From: Chionis minor
Taxonomy: Eukaryota; Chordata; Aves; Charadriiformes; Chionididae
Assembly: GCA_013398295.1 (NCBI GenBank)
Contig: VZSF01010129.1
Coordinates: 321,565 to 385,564 of the forward strand
Length of the DNA stretch: 64,000 nucleotides
Direction: 5' to 3'
Both the position numbers and the translations under genes were made by a program. This document shows positions 37,401-50,200 of the stretch, piece after piece. Every line of letters begins with the position of its first letter. Within the stretch, counting starts at the first letter, position 1. The notes beneath the pieces are model-generated. The model was not told where the DNA came from, did not search any database, and worked only from the letters and a program-made list of their open reading frames with translations.

Positions 37401-38750
37401 GCTGCGACATTAGGTGTGAAAAGCAAGATCGCAAACACCGCTGCGATAAGGTGCCCTGTATTTTGATGCACATTTGTTTGAATGTTCAGAGGTCCCAGCT
37501 CATCCCAACAGCTGACTTGCAGACAACATTTGCTTTGGTGTTTCTTTCCCTCACATGTGAGACTAACCATACATAAGCCGCTAGTCAGGCCAAGACTGAA
37601 GGCTACACGAGCAAATGGACCATTCATCTGCTGCGTAATGTCTACCCGTGGTAGGAATCGAGCCCTAAGAAAACGGCAGCCGCTCACTGGGAGCAGCACT
37701 CTTAGAAACGGATGAGGAGAGTCGTAACAACACGATGCAACACATATACCAGCAAAGCCCGTACTCTGGGTTGTGCGTGTCTGTTGCAAAATAGCACTTA
37801 CATGCTGCAGCACGAGGTGGTTATGCTGCTTGGTTGAATGAAGGAAAAAAATGGAGGGGAGGAGGGAAAGTAAACTGTCACCGCTCCTCAGGTCGGAGCC
37901 CTGACAGTCTGCCGGCTCTGTTGCTCTGCCTGAGCACCTGAACATTATCATGCTGGCATTTCTGAGACGCGAATATAAATACATCCCTTAGGCACTGGCC
38001 AGCTGATCGCTTCTGCCTTACAATGTTTTGCATGTTCATTTTGTATCCTTTTATTATAAGGCTGATAAATACAATCCACACATAAAAAAAGCAGGAAGAC
38101 CCAGCGTTCTTCTGCACTGGCACTGCCTTCCTAGAAGGTAAATCTAGTTAAGGCAAGTCTTACACCCCTGCAGGAACTGAAAAAAACAAAAAACCAAACC
38201 ACATACTCTTAGTTTACATCTTTGATCTCCCAGCTTTACACATGGAGCGCAGCATTCCTCTCATGGAATTTTGCTGAGGGCTATTTTCCCCTTGCACTGC
38301 CAGCGAGACCCCAGGAGGTGCAGTGTGCGTCTGCTACAGCTAGAGGACAACAGCTGCGGGTCAAGAGTACCAGAGGCAGAGGGGGTGTCAAAACTATTTT
38401 CTGACTCATCACAAAAAGCCAACAGAGGAAAAAAAAATAAATCCTTAAACTCCTCTCAAGATGCGTTAATATTAAACATTAAAAGTTATACAGATGTGAT
38501 ACTTACAAGTTGCTCCCAAATAAACAAGAACTTTGCAAGCAGCTATTAGAATACTCCAGTTCATAGTAACACTATTAAAAACCCCAAAATAGTTACAGTC
38601 TTCCCTTCTAACCCAGGGGTGTGCTAAAATGCAAAAAATAATTTTGCTAACAAGAAGACTTAGAGACAACCTGGTCTTGCGCCATTTCCTGGGCTGTGAA
38701 TAGTGGAGATGCATTGGGATCCTGCTTGTTCACACACACCCTTTGAGCAG

Positions 38751-38776
38751 CAAATATCAGGTTCAAATATCAGGTC
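38751..38776. repeat. 13-base direct repeat, two copies
   Basis: CAAATATCAGGTT is followed immediately by CAAATATCAGGTC, matching at 12 of 13 positions. It is a simple tandem duplication. Confidence 0.8.
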
Positions 38777-41700
38777 TCACCATGGGAGAGAAACTCTACA
38801 GCTCCTGCTGGCCACCTGGCAGCAGGCATCCCCCAGCTCGGTCTCAAAGAACTTAAAAGAAGTGAATGAAACAACATACCACACTATCTAGACTCTTACC
38901 AATGAACTGTTTCAGGCAGATGACTGTTTCTAGCTGCTGTAAGTTGGAAGTCTCTGAGCATGAACTGATATTAGTCTTCTCCACTACAGTATGTGCTCAA
39001 AGGTCAGAGAGGATTTAGTGCTGAACGCAGTGCTAACAGATGCGCAGAAGGTATAATTAATCTAGTTCACTGTTACAGTCACACCAAGTTTGGGATTCTG
39101 GGGGAAGCCTACACAGGTCTTTCCTTTTCAACACAAGGCAAGGGTCCAACTGTCTCCTAAGTGAACTGTATCTCCTGGTGTTGCTTTCGTAATTGCTCTA
39201 CTGGATTAGCTGCTAGGGACTGCAGAAGTGTCCCATTCTGTTCCAGCCCAGTCGAGCAGGCAATGGCAGGACTACCAGAGTCATATCAAACTGGCCTTTC
39301 AGGGAAGGGCACCTCAACAGGGCATGCCACAACCCGTGCCTCGGTAAGCTGGACCAACAGGGGATCATCCTGTGATGTCTCATGGTTTCTTGTATCTCAC
39401 CCCAAAGTTCTTGCTTCACTTTCCTGACCTACAGTATTTTCTTTCTGTTCCCTTCATCCCTAGTTATGCTCAGTATTTATAGAAGTTTTACTTCTCTTTC
39501 CTTCAGCTTTGTTTATTCTGTTTTCTTCTTGTTCTCAGTATTCCCACCTGAAGCTATGTGCTTTATTCTCTGCTTTCAACATGCACATTTGGAGCAAGCA
39601 GCACAACTGGGTGAGCTCTGTACTTGTCCCTGTGCAGCCAAGGAGAAGAGGGGCATAGAGTAGAAATGAGGAAAAGAATTAGGGAGAGAGATGGACTTCC
39701 TTGCAGCTGCTGTGCTACCTCTGAGCAAGGCTAGTCCTCCCACGTGAGCCTAGAGCCACCAACCCTCTTCATTCCAAAAGTGATGACTTTAGCAACCCAA
39801 ATGTCACAAGGCTTTGCCTCCTCCTTCCTGACATTCAAATAGCGGAGGGCATGTGGGAAAGAACTCACTCATTAAAATAACACCTTCAGTGGATCTTTCC
39901 TGGACCTGCTGGAATGCCACACAGCTGCAGCATTTCCAATAGTGCAGCACAGAAAATACATCACTCCCTGGGATAAATCACCTTTGTTCCCAGGTCTTCT
40001 TTTTCTGAAGTCTGGTGAATCCCAGCGGCCTCAGCATTGGACCCAGCCCAAAGGGCTGTTCCAGCTGGCCATCTCCATTGTGCTGGGACCTGCAGGAAAA
40101 GCTCCTGTGTAAGGTCCCAGTTCCTCCACCATGCTGGTGAGGGGGAAGTGGGTTGCTGCCTTTGGCTGGTGGCCTCCAAGTGCTCCTCAAAAACCTCAAG
40201 GAGATGAATGGGCCTTGTGAGCTCTTGCATACACCTACCTTGATACAATTACAGGGTCATAGACTTTGGAGAAAAACAGACCGGTTCCTCCCTTCGACCC
40301 CTTCAGTCAAAGTAGTCTTAGAAATTCCTTTTAATAACAGCAAGCAATTTTTAAGTGGCTGGCGTTTTTCAAATACTGGGCGATATCATGTATTCAAAAG
40401 AGTCACAGCAAGGTTTTTGTCTTGAAAAAGCTTAATTTCCTGAAGCACATATCAAAATCCCACCCTATGAATCCCTTCTGTGCAGCAGAGCTCTCCTTGT
40501 TAAAATTCTGCACAAGCATATTTCCTCCCAGTTCCCTCAGGTACCATTCTCTCTATGTACACTACAATAACAACTGCGCCTTCACTAAGATTGAACACAA
40601 TAACCAGGTCTTTGTAGAGGATAATTAACAGCCAGCAGTGAATCTTAGCGTTTATTCAATGGGGTATGAATGAGTTATGAAAATTCTTTTTTGCTGGAGA
40701 GGTAATGGGATATTGTTGCGTTTGCATATGCTTTGCTTCTTGCATGATAGCATATTTATGGTGTTCACAGTTTAAAGTCAGAAATATGTATACAGATATT
40801 ATGCGTTTGTATTCAGGCAGTTATGCCGCAACATGTTTGCCTCTCTTTCTGTCATTAACGAAATCCCCGCTCCATCTGTATCTAATCCAAATTCCTCGTG
40901 TCCATTCTGAGCAGGATGAGTAGACCTGAGCCTCCCCAGCTGTTCCTAGAGATGCGAAGGTTCATTTCTGGAATTGAATTTCCACAGTCTTACATAAACT
41001 GTCTAGATTAGTGCCCTCACACAGGATACTCCACAGAGTACTTCGAGGTAAATACACAGCGTTACACAGCTCTGAAATACATGGAGCCCCTAAATTTATG
41101 TGCACTTTTCATTTCATAATAGAAAACTAACATGTTGTTCTTTACTATTGAATAGCTTAGTATGTGTGAAAAGCAGCAACTCCCACTTGCGGTAGTGTAT
41201 ATATATCTATAGAGTGTATTTGTGTATGTATACATTATATACATATAAAATACAGAAATATCTCTCAACTCTAAGGCTAAAAACCAACTGTGGCATAATT
41301 TAAATGAGAAGATGGTCTTTTTAAAGTAGAAATGCTAATAAGAACTACTAATTGGTAAACAGGCAGAAGGAACCAAAAATGTCCAGGTACGTTAAAAAAA
41401 ATGATAAATAAACCAATGTTTTATTGGGAGTATTCCCAAAGCCCACCGTTTCAGTTCTCATCCAAGTCAGGAGATGACTAAGAGAAGAGGGGACTCGGCT
41501 GAGGAAATGCATACTTTCACTGCTGACTCACAAAACACCTTTTCCCCACTTTTTTGCAGCCCTAGAAAATGGTGACATTCCAGAAGCTACTCCAGCAAGT
41601 GCCCAGCTCTTACCTGGCTGTGCATTGCAGGCACCCTTCTGCCTCACCAGGCCATATCGAGACGCGACTGCTTGGGTGCATTAGCTGGATTGGGATGTGA

Positions 41701-42303
41701 CGGGCTTTGTCGCCGCTGTTACTTGGTTTTGCATTGCTAAGCAGACAGGAAAACTTGGGAATGCTGCCAGAAAAGGAGACTTTTGATCTGACCTTGGACC
41801 CGTGAAATGGCTGGAAAAACAGTAATGTGATTGCTGGCATGCCAATGAGTGTGCCAGGCAGCCGGGGCTGGTGTGGGAGTCCTGGATGTAAATGGGCCGT
41901 GACGGGGAGTTTCCCATTGCTGGTCAGGGTTTGCTGAACCTGGAAACACGGCTGTATGCCGGCACGTCGCACCAGCCCTCCTGACAACGGACTTCACACC
42001 ATTTCTGTAATTGTTACTGAATAGGTGGGGTTTTTTTCCTTCTCCACTGCGACCTAAAAATCCCCTTTCAGTCCAGTGAGCCGTTCGCACTGAAGGTGTG
42101 CGTTCCAAAGCGGCAATCTTAAGAGAGGACAGGGGAATAAAAACATTGCAGCCCTCGGCTGCAGCGCAGCAGCCCTCAAAGGTGACCTCCAAAGGCTGCC
42201 CGCCAGCATCTGACCTCCCCCGCCCTCTTATCATATTGTAAAGGAATCTTAATTTTTTTTGCTTTGAAATCTAGCAGGGACAGGTGAGAGGTTCTGCACA
42301 ATG

Positions 42304-42322
42304 GTTTGTTTGTTTGTTTGTT
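42304..42322. repeat. (TTTG)n microsatellite
   Basis: Four to five copies of the tetranucleotide TTTG in intergenic DNA. Confidence 0.85.
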
Positions 42323-43059
42323 TTCCTTTCAAAATGTAGGTCCTGTCTCTCCCAGAAGGCGTTCTGGCTAACTGGGCAAGTAATGAAACAATAATATTGC
42401 CCGAGATGAGGGAGCGGAAGTCTAGAGGGAAAAACGCATTTTTTATTTATTTTTTGGTTTTCATCTGACTGCTTAGCATTCCTTCTTCCTAGTTAATGTC
42501 TACTGGAGTTCAGTCATCAACTGGCATTTTGGAGAAACAAGTTTTTTGTAAAACGTCCAAGAGCTCCACTCCTCCTAGCAAAGCCTCTCTACTAAACACG
42601 CAGCTGCCAGCCCACAACAGCATTTCAGGCAAGACCAACATTTAGTACTGTGCACATTTTAGGGGTTAAACAAAACAAAACAAAAAAAAAAGAGGCATCT
42701 GTCTTTTAAGTATCCGGCCACTGCCTTTGTAACCACCATGCAAAAGAAAACTATAAAAAGAAAATAAGAATTGCTCTGTAAATCACCTGTGGACCGCAGA
42801 CGTGATGAGTTGGAGATATTTAGTCCATTTGCAAGGATTTACTCTGTGCATCGTAAAACACGTGCTCTGTAGTCCTCAGGTAACATAGCCTGCACCATGC
42901 CATAGACTAATGCGTCACATTTTGAACTGCTGGCCAGAAGGCCACTCGGCAAGTATTGCACTTGAAGTATTGGACTTTATTCATTGCAAAGACGAGCTAA
43001 AAATGAGTCTGCTTCTGCACAGGTGCAAAAAAAAGCCACTCTTGGTACAGGAGGGTATT

Positions 43060-46000
43060 TTGACATTCATTTGGGTTCAGTAGATGACGATGGAGATGCA
43101 CATAATGAATTTGTAACTACGGGAAAGCCAAGCGTCGTTTCTGACCCAGCTAAAATCCGACGTGCTTTGCTGATGTCCTCCGCGGCTGGCAGGAGGAGCG
43201 CTGCCCACCCAGCCCCGCCGGCTGCGCAGCTCCCTGCCCACGGCTCACAGCTCTCCGGCACCTTTCCCGGCTCCAGCAGCCTCATCACGGCAACAAACAC
43301 AAACACGGATTACTACACTAAACACGTCAGGCTAAGTCAATAGTTTAATAACCACTATTAAGGCTTTTCCAAATCCATTTAACAACTGTAAATTATTCCA
43401 AAATAAAATAGCCTCAGCCAATCAGCTGTGTAGTCACTGACCCACAACTATGTGCTTATTTCTCAATTAAGCAAATCTCCGCACCCTGGTTGGGTTTAGC
43501 TGCTGTTGTGGTTTTGCACGTTGCAAGATCCAGTATACAAATCCCTGTCCCCTGCCTGAGAGCCTCAGCCACCCGTTCCTGACACCGGCTACTGCAGCTT
43601 CGCCCTCGCCAGTGGCGATGCTGGTACTAGGATAAATCCCTCCACTCTGCTCGTCCCCAGCCATCCCCTCCCGTCACAACCCCCAGCTAGAGCCATGCTG
43701 CTCAACGCCCCCTGCCCTGCCAGGCTGCGGGACCGCCCTGAAGACCCATGCTCGTGTGTGCAAGGAGAAGGGTCACTCACCAGCTGGCACTGTCCCCGAG
43801 CTCCCCGGGACCAAGCCGGGGCAGCCGCCCTCACCTCTTGGAGCAGCATCCAAACTCCCGTCAAGCTTCAGGGCTCGCTGGGTCCCAGGAATTTCGCCGG
43901 CACCAAGGAGGCAAACTGGGAGCAGCGCTGCCGACACCGATGGGGAGGTGACAAGGCGGGGGAGCACGGCGAGGCAGCGCCATTAATGAGCCCGTGGCAC
44001 CGCTCAGTCATTGAAAGCCGGAGAGTTTATAGTAGCCAATCAGCCCCTTGGGGGGAGCGGGGAGAGCCCGTCAGGCACAGCAGGAATAATTGGAGGGAGC
44101 TCCTAATTAATTTGATAATAACCCTATCCTGTAGTAACACACTCCACATGCAAAAATGGGTAAAAAGTGCCAATTAGCAGTGGAAGCGAAAGGAAACGTG
44201 TGATGGGGATTCAGGGCACTTCGCAGCCGAGGCCTGACGGCAGGCATGTGCGCTGGCCCTCGGCCCCACTGTCCCTCCTCGGGTGCCGGAGTGACCTGCT
44301 CCCATCTTATGTAGCCTTGTACCTGCCACCACCGCCTGCCTCTCCCACGGAACGAGTTAGCTTTCTTCTAGGTACTCGTATCCATCAACCAGCCGTAGGT
44401 GGGCTCACGGTACATTTCAGGGGTGCTCTAAATTGTTTTCCAAGTCAGCTTTGCAAGACCTAAGGCCCTTATCCTCCTCAAACGCACGGGAGACTGTGGA
44501 ACCTGCGTGCCTGCGAGCCGCAGAGGGAGGCAGAGCCAGCAGAGCAGGGTCTCAGCTCCTTCAAAAGCAGGGCTGTAGCTGCGTGGCCAAGGTGGGCATC
44601 AACAGATGGTTTAACCCTTTCACAGCAGTGTCACCAGTTTGCTTTTTCTCCCCTCGCCACTCGGCCAGTCCATCAGGAGGTCTGGGGCGATGAGCCCTCC
44701 TCGAGCTCCCCTGCCTGGCTTGCCCCGCCGCTGGGGTGGCGCCAGTAGAGCCGGCCCCGAGGTGGCACCTGCAAAGCTCACAGAGAGCCGGGACCCCACA
44801 GGGACCCCGGAGCTGCCCCTCGACCCCCCGCAACACTCATCACAAGCTGCTGCTGGTCCACAAATCAGATCTAGGATATAATTTCAAAATACTCATGTTG
44901 ACCTGCCAGCAGTATTTAAGACAGCCTTACTTTTTAAATTTTTTTGTCTCCTGTCCAGTAGTCTGTGTCAAGCTGGTTTGTGTTTTCATACTGAATTTTC
45001 TCAAAACTCTCAGCATTCTGTATTACAACCGAATCCCAGGGCTGAAACTGGCAAATCATTCAATACATTTTTCAGAAAATAGGCAACTCAGATCTAATTA
45101 TATGCTGTTGAAGTTTTACCAGGTATCTTGTACTGACCACTTTTAAAGCTTCCGTAGAGCATGCAGCTATAATGAGCTCCAGCTTGCTTTCTGGGCAAAT
45201 ATGAAAGAGGGGGTTTTTATTAATATTTGTGAACACGGACAAAAGTCTGTGCTCTGTGGACGCTGTTGTGATCGCTGGAACAGGCAGGCGGTGTTTTACT
45301 TATATCCTAATTTGTGCCTTGCAAAGGAGAGGGCACATGCAGGAATTTGTATATTCCAGGTATTTGGGTATTGTGTATTTGTGTAGCTGAGCGGATCACA
45401 AAGTCAGCAAGGAGAGGAGCTTCAGAGAAGGGAAAAGCAGTCGCTGCCAGCTCCTGTCAGGGGCAAGAGCGGAGAAAGGGCACCAGAGTCCAACAGCCGC
45501 TCCCCGTTGACAGAGCGAGGGGTGGCTTCCAGACAGTGTCCAGCACTCGCTTTCAGCCATGGGATAAAGATGGTTGAGATGAAGCGGGTGCCCCAAACAG
45601 GGTGGTGCCCCGCACTCCAGAGTCACCAGCCCTTGGGGACCTCAACCAGGGGATAAATGGATGGGAGGATAATTGCAGGAGATGCTCGTCTGGGTGGGGA
45701 TGCCTGTCCTGGGACCCTCGGCACACCCGCGTGTCCTCCGCTGGACTGGAATCAGGTTTAACAAAGCCTCAGAGGAGCACCCCCGGCCCCCCCGAGTCGA
45801 GGGTGGCAGAGGGAGCCCAAAGCCACAGCGTGGGCAGGGGTAGGAGATGGGGTTTGCACCCAGGCAGCAAAGCCACGCAAGATTTCCCTTCTCACGCAGC
45901 AATGCCTTTAACATCGGGGTCAAATCTTGGGTTTAAACAAAGCCAAAACAGAAAACCATCCCCAGCATTCATTCACTCTGTAAAAAGCTTCAAATTAAAA

Positions 46001-46480
46001 TGGAACACAAACCTGGCACCTTGCCACGGGACTGCACAGCTTTTAACTGACCCCATATGTAAAGTCAACCCGAGCAAGTCGTTAAATACTCTAATCCAGC
46101 CCTCCGGCCCTCTAGAAGCACCTTCCTCCTGGGAACTCTGGAGCCACATCTCTGCAACAGCAAGCTTTAAATCTGGAAACATTAACTTCCCTCCCATCTT
46201 GTTAGAGAAAAAAAGTATTTGCTGGGCTGTAACGACCAGTAAACCAAATGCCCAGGTTAGGGACAAGGCAGACTCGGTCCTCCTGCAAGGAATGGCAGCG
46301 AGACATGAATTCAAACCCGCTCAGCTTTGCTATGCGATTGTACATCTCTCCATCTCAGGTAAAACCGGGCCCACCTCAGGCTCCCCAGAAGCTACCTATT
46401 CCTTTCTCCAGTAAAGCCCTCACCTTTGGAAAGCATTGGTAACTATTAGTGGTAGCACTCAGAATCTGCCTTTTAATTAG
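43060..46480. other. Second GC-rich zone, about 20 kb upstream of SP3
   Basis: GC content and CpG frequency rise relative to flanking DNA, with CpG clusters near 43120-43310, 43690-43990, 44200-44850 and 45400-45900. Long open frames occur on both strands, as expected from fewer stop codons. The plus-strand frame at 45602-46414 is 271 codons counting its GTG opening, with the first ATG near codon 100. I find no domain, signal peptide or clear exon pair. It may be a distal regulatory region or the promoter of an unannotated transcript; the sequence does not decide. Confidence 0.45.
44085..44180. promoter_or_regulatory. Candidate conserved non-coding element
   Basis: This short AT-rich island inside the GC-rich zone has GAGCTCCTAATTAATTTGAT followed by AATAACCCTATCCTG and CCAATTAGCAG. 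Its several TAATTA/CAATTA cores are homeodomain-type sites. The abrupt composition change and motif density suggest selection, but conservation was not tested. Confidence 0.3.
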
Positions 46481-47221
46481 ATGATGATATGAAGAGGCTC
46501 TCCTTCATACCACGTGCAACAGAGAAGGTGTTGGTGGTAGAAAGCATCCCTGCCACTGCTGTCAGCTCTCATCCAAGCACATTGCACAGGAGGACGGTCT
46601 GCTCCTCCTTCCCTGGAAATTCCTTAGTTTTAAACTGCATTGCAGTAGCACAGATTCACACCCCCCCCCAGCAGAAGTAAGAAATAAAACGCAGTTTTTC
46701 TTTAGAGCAGAGAGACCAGAACTGAAGCACAGGACATACTTAGTTAAAAAAACCCAACACACGCAACTTTGATGTATTTGATGCAGGAAATGGCATGGTT
46801 TCTCTAGCTACATTGCTATGAAATCTTAAGTGAAAGATTGCTTCCAGCAGAACACTGATTAAATCTGAAGAGATTTAAGAAAAAATAACATTTCAAGGCC
46901 CAATTAGTTTTCTGATTAAGAAGTCAAGATGGGTAAGGAACTGGAGCGGCAGCTGAGATGCAAGTCTTTCTCCTTGATTATGCTTCTATTTATTAATGAA
47001 GTTTTAAAAACCAAGGTACAGGAGAATAAAAGGCTGACCTTTGATGTATGTGATATGCCATAAACTAGAACCAGTCCTCCATATTTTTGCTTGTCAGCTT
47101 TGCATTTGCTAAACAGAAGTTGCCTTTAAAGATAATTTAACATGATTACAGGTCTCTCTCTAAGACTGAAGTTCCCTCTTAAAAGTAGCCTATATACATT
47201 GTCCCTTTCTTCCTTTATAGG

Positions 47222-47253
<32 letters not shown>

Positions 47254-50200
47254 GGCCTGAAAGGTTTGAGAACCAACGCTTCCCGCTTGTCTCTTTTTCT
47301 TGGCATCCCAAAGTCATGCAAAATCTTGTTCTTCCTATTTTTGCCAGAGAAATTTGCAGATGATCTGGGTGAGGGGGGAGGGGGTTCCTTGCTCTTATGG
47401 AAAAGTAGGAGAAAGGCAGTTCCTCACAAGAAGAGCTTTTCTTATAAATGTATTAGTAATGATCATAAAAATGAAAACAGCCTAAATAAGAAACATTTCT
47501 GGGTGCCGAATGAGGATATCATGCACTCAGCAGAAGTGAGCCTGGATCAGCCGTTCTCCAGCCAGCCACGGAGCCTCACATAACAGATGTGCCATTTCAG
47601 TGTTTAAAAACATACAACTGAAAGCCAAAACCCTCTCCAAGATCTTCTCTACACACTAGTAATCAAGCAGCACATTATTTTTAAGGAATAATGGCTAGAA
47701 ATAATTTCTGCAGAACCATGTTCTGAACAAAATCTAAATCTCCAACTTTAAAATTTGACTAAAAAGAGGGAAAACAGCCAAACTTTCTCCCGTTTTGTGG
47801 AATTTTAGAGACCTCCCCATGCCCACATCGGCTGCATACAAATGCTAGAACAAGGAGTTACCTAAAAACACGGAGGGGGGGAGGGAGGAATCACCCAGGA
47901 GTAAAGTCAACTATACTGAGATTCCAATGTACTGCAGGCAGTGAAAATTGTCTAACCCCCTGAAGTTTGCAATCCTTGTCTAAAGTACTATATACTCCGT
48001 AAGTAAAACCTCCTGCCCCAGAAATCCAAGGGAGGGTGAAAGAACTCACTTGAAGGTTTGCCTCTTTGAAAAAGACCTGAGGAAAGGGAAAAAAAGGTCC
48101 GTCTCGGGGCTCACAGAATAAGTGTATTTAGATACTCCGCCTTAAGAAAGGACCCAGATGCAAGCAAGGTTTGTGCCATAGTTTAAATCCAGGTTCCCAG
48201 GAAAACTTGCTTACAGAAAGATCAGAAGATCTGAGGATCATTACTGCAGAGGATTCAGAGAAATTATCTCCTAATACGCAGTTGAAGAGAGCACTAGTCT
48301 TGGTCTCTCTTTGGCTTGAACCTCTACTGAAATTTAATGCTGACAAATCAAAAAGGGATATATCCAGAATCCGTAACCCTGATAAAAATGGGAAATCTGT
48401 ATCATCTTAATCAAAGGATATGCCACCCTGAGCTGGATCTGTGTCTTGTCCCTTGGCCTCATATGACTCCTGTGTGCTAGAGGTTAAGGGTTTGTTAAAG
48501 AATATCGGTTTTGATTAAGTGTCACATACGGTGTAAAACATCCTCTTTATCATTGGAAGTGAAGGTTGGGGGCCAGACAGTGCCTTTTAGTGAGCTTCTA
48601 ATATAAATTAGGTGTCTTAGGTAATGGGTGGTTTTCAGACAGGATTGATCTTTCTATGGTCCAGTGAAAGTAGGTGTGTTTGGCGAGATGTCACAAAAGC
48701 AAGCTTCCTGGCACCTATACTAATGGGCTGGTTACCCCTTTTGGAGTAGGACTTGAAAAGTGTAGCACAGGAATCCCCCCTCCCCCTTCCTAACTTTTTC
48801 ATTTTCTTGATGTAATGGGCAAAGGTCTATATATCCTTTACTCCTTTGGTATTTCAGTCCCTGTATTTGCAGTATCACTCAGTGAATCTTAAGCCACTCA
48901 TCCTTTTAGTCACTTACAGCTCCCTAAACTTGCATGAACTTAAAGATGAAGCAGTTATGAGTAGACTAGGTTACTTACTATTTTTATCAGTGTACAACCT
49001 TTAAAGAAAAATGTATCAAGTACACCACCACCACCACAACCAAATGATTTCTAGTTCCCATTAAGTCCTCCTTAGAAACTTTGATTGCACAGAGACCTAG
49101 GAAGAACTGTAGAGATGTTAAACCCTAAGTTCCCCTGCCTCAAAAATAAGAGCAAACATGCATTTCTATAGACATCAAAACGTGTCTGTATTTTCCTCTT
49201 TATGAAGCAGAAATTCTCTCAGCTTTGTGCAAAGAGTGGCATGATCAAAAGCACAAACTGAGCACATGAGAGCCAGAAGCTCTAATGCAGAGTCTAACCA
49301 TGGACCTCAGGTAAAGAGGGTATATACAAAATAAACCTTTCCTTTATAGTTCATTGACATGTTGTAGTTAAAACTTTTCAGAAAAGTTTCCATGGATTTA
49401 TGAAGAAGTGAAAGCACAAATGCGCAGTCGGAATTGCAGGCTCATAAACCCAGCCAACCAACAAAGTCCATAAATTTTTAAATATGCTAGAATATGTTGC
49501 AAACTTTTTAATATTTCCCACATACCCACTCGTCATTTGAGCACTGGTAATTATCAAATCTGTAAAAATATTTAGATAATTGAGGTAAATAAGCCTGTTC
49601 TGATTCTCACCCAGAAAAGCTTCCTTGGTCCCCAATAACCAAGGATAAATCTTAGACAACCAAGATTTAGAGCATGAATATCCTTAATTGGCTCATAAAA
49701 ATGTATTTCTCTTTAGGCAAAGGCTTAGTCACATATGTAAGCCTAAGCACAGAATAGCTTCACTGAATACAGTGGGACTGTTATAATTAAAGTTGCATTT
49801 GCCTGCAAACCATAACAAAAACACCCGGGGACATTGCTTGCCTTTTTGGCTATTTCAGATATGAAGCGCAGAAACTCTTCTGTTAGCATGAAAAACCTAG
49901 ACAACATTTTCTCTCTCTGTCTCCGATCTCAGGACCTCTTGTGCTTATTTTTGCTTATTCACTCATTGTTATTCTGAGCCCTTTGTCAAAGTGCTTTAAA
50001 ATGTCTTCCTTATTAGAGACAGTTTCAAAACCTGATTAACCAGTTGAGGTTCGGGGTTTTTTTTCAATAGCATCAGATGAAGGACACATTTCTTACACCC
50101 CACATTCACAAACTGATTCCTCCATCCAAAGAGGACACATGGAACCATTAGCATGACAGGCTGATATTTCTGCTTGGTAGATCACATATTGAAATGAGCA

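Larger units (their letters stand above)
23521..43050. other. Intergenic DNA upstream of SP3
   Basis: About 19.5 kb beyond the CpG island shoulder. I see no exon chain, no recognisable protein domain and no clear transposon. It holds AT-rich unique sequence with short simple repeats, for example (TA)n/(CATA)n near 25246-25275, alternating CA/TG/TACA near 31403-31455, a (TTTG)n run at 42304-42322 and scattered A/T runs. Open frames of up to about 200 codons here, such as 34686-35288 on the plus strand, have no family resemblance. Confidence 0.6.

Noticed and set aside
37361..37984. 207-codon minus-strand open frame
   Set aside because: No recognisable family, rich in Cys/Leu/Ser as in random translation, and no supporting splice pattern.
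47229..47253. Poly-A run as the tail of a processed pseudogene
   Set aside because: No retroposed coding sequence or target duplication seen on its left.
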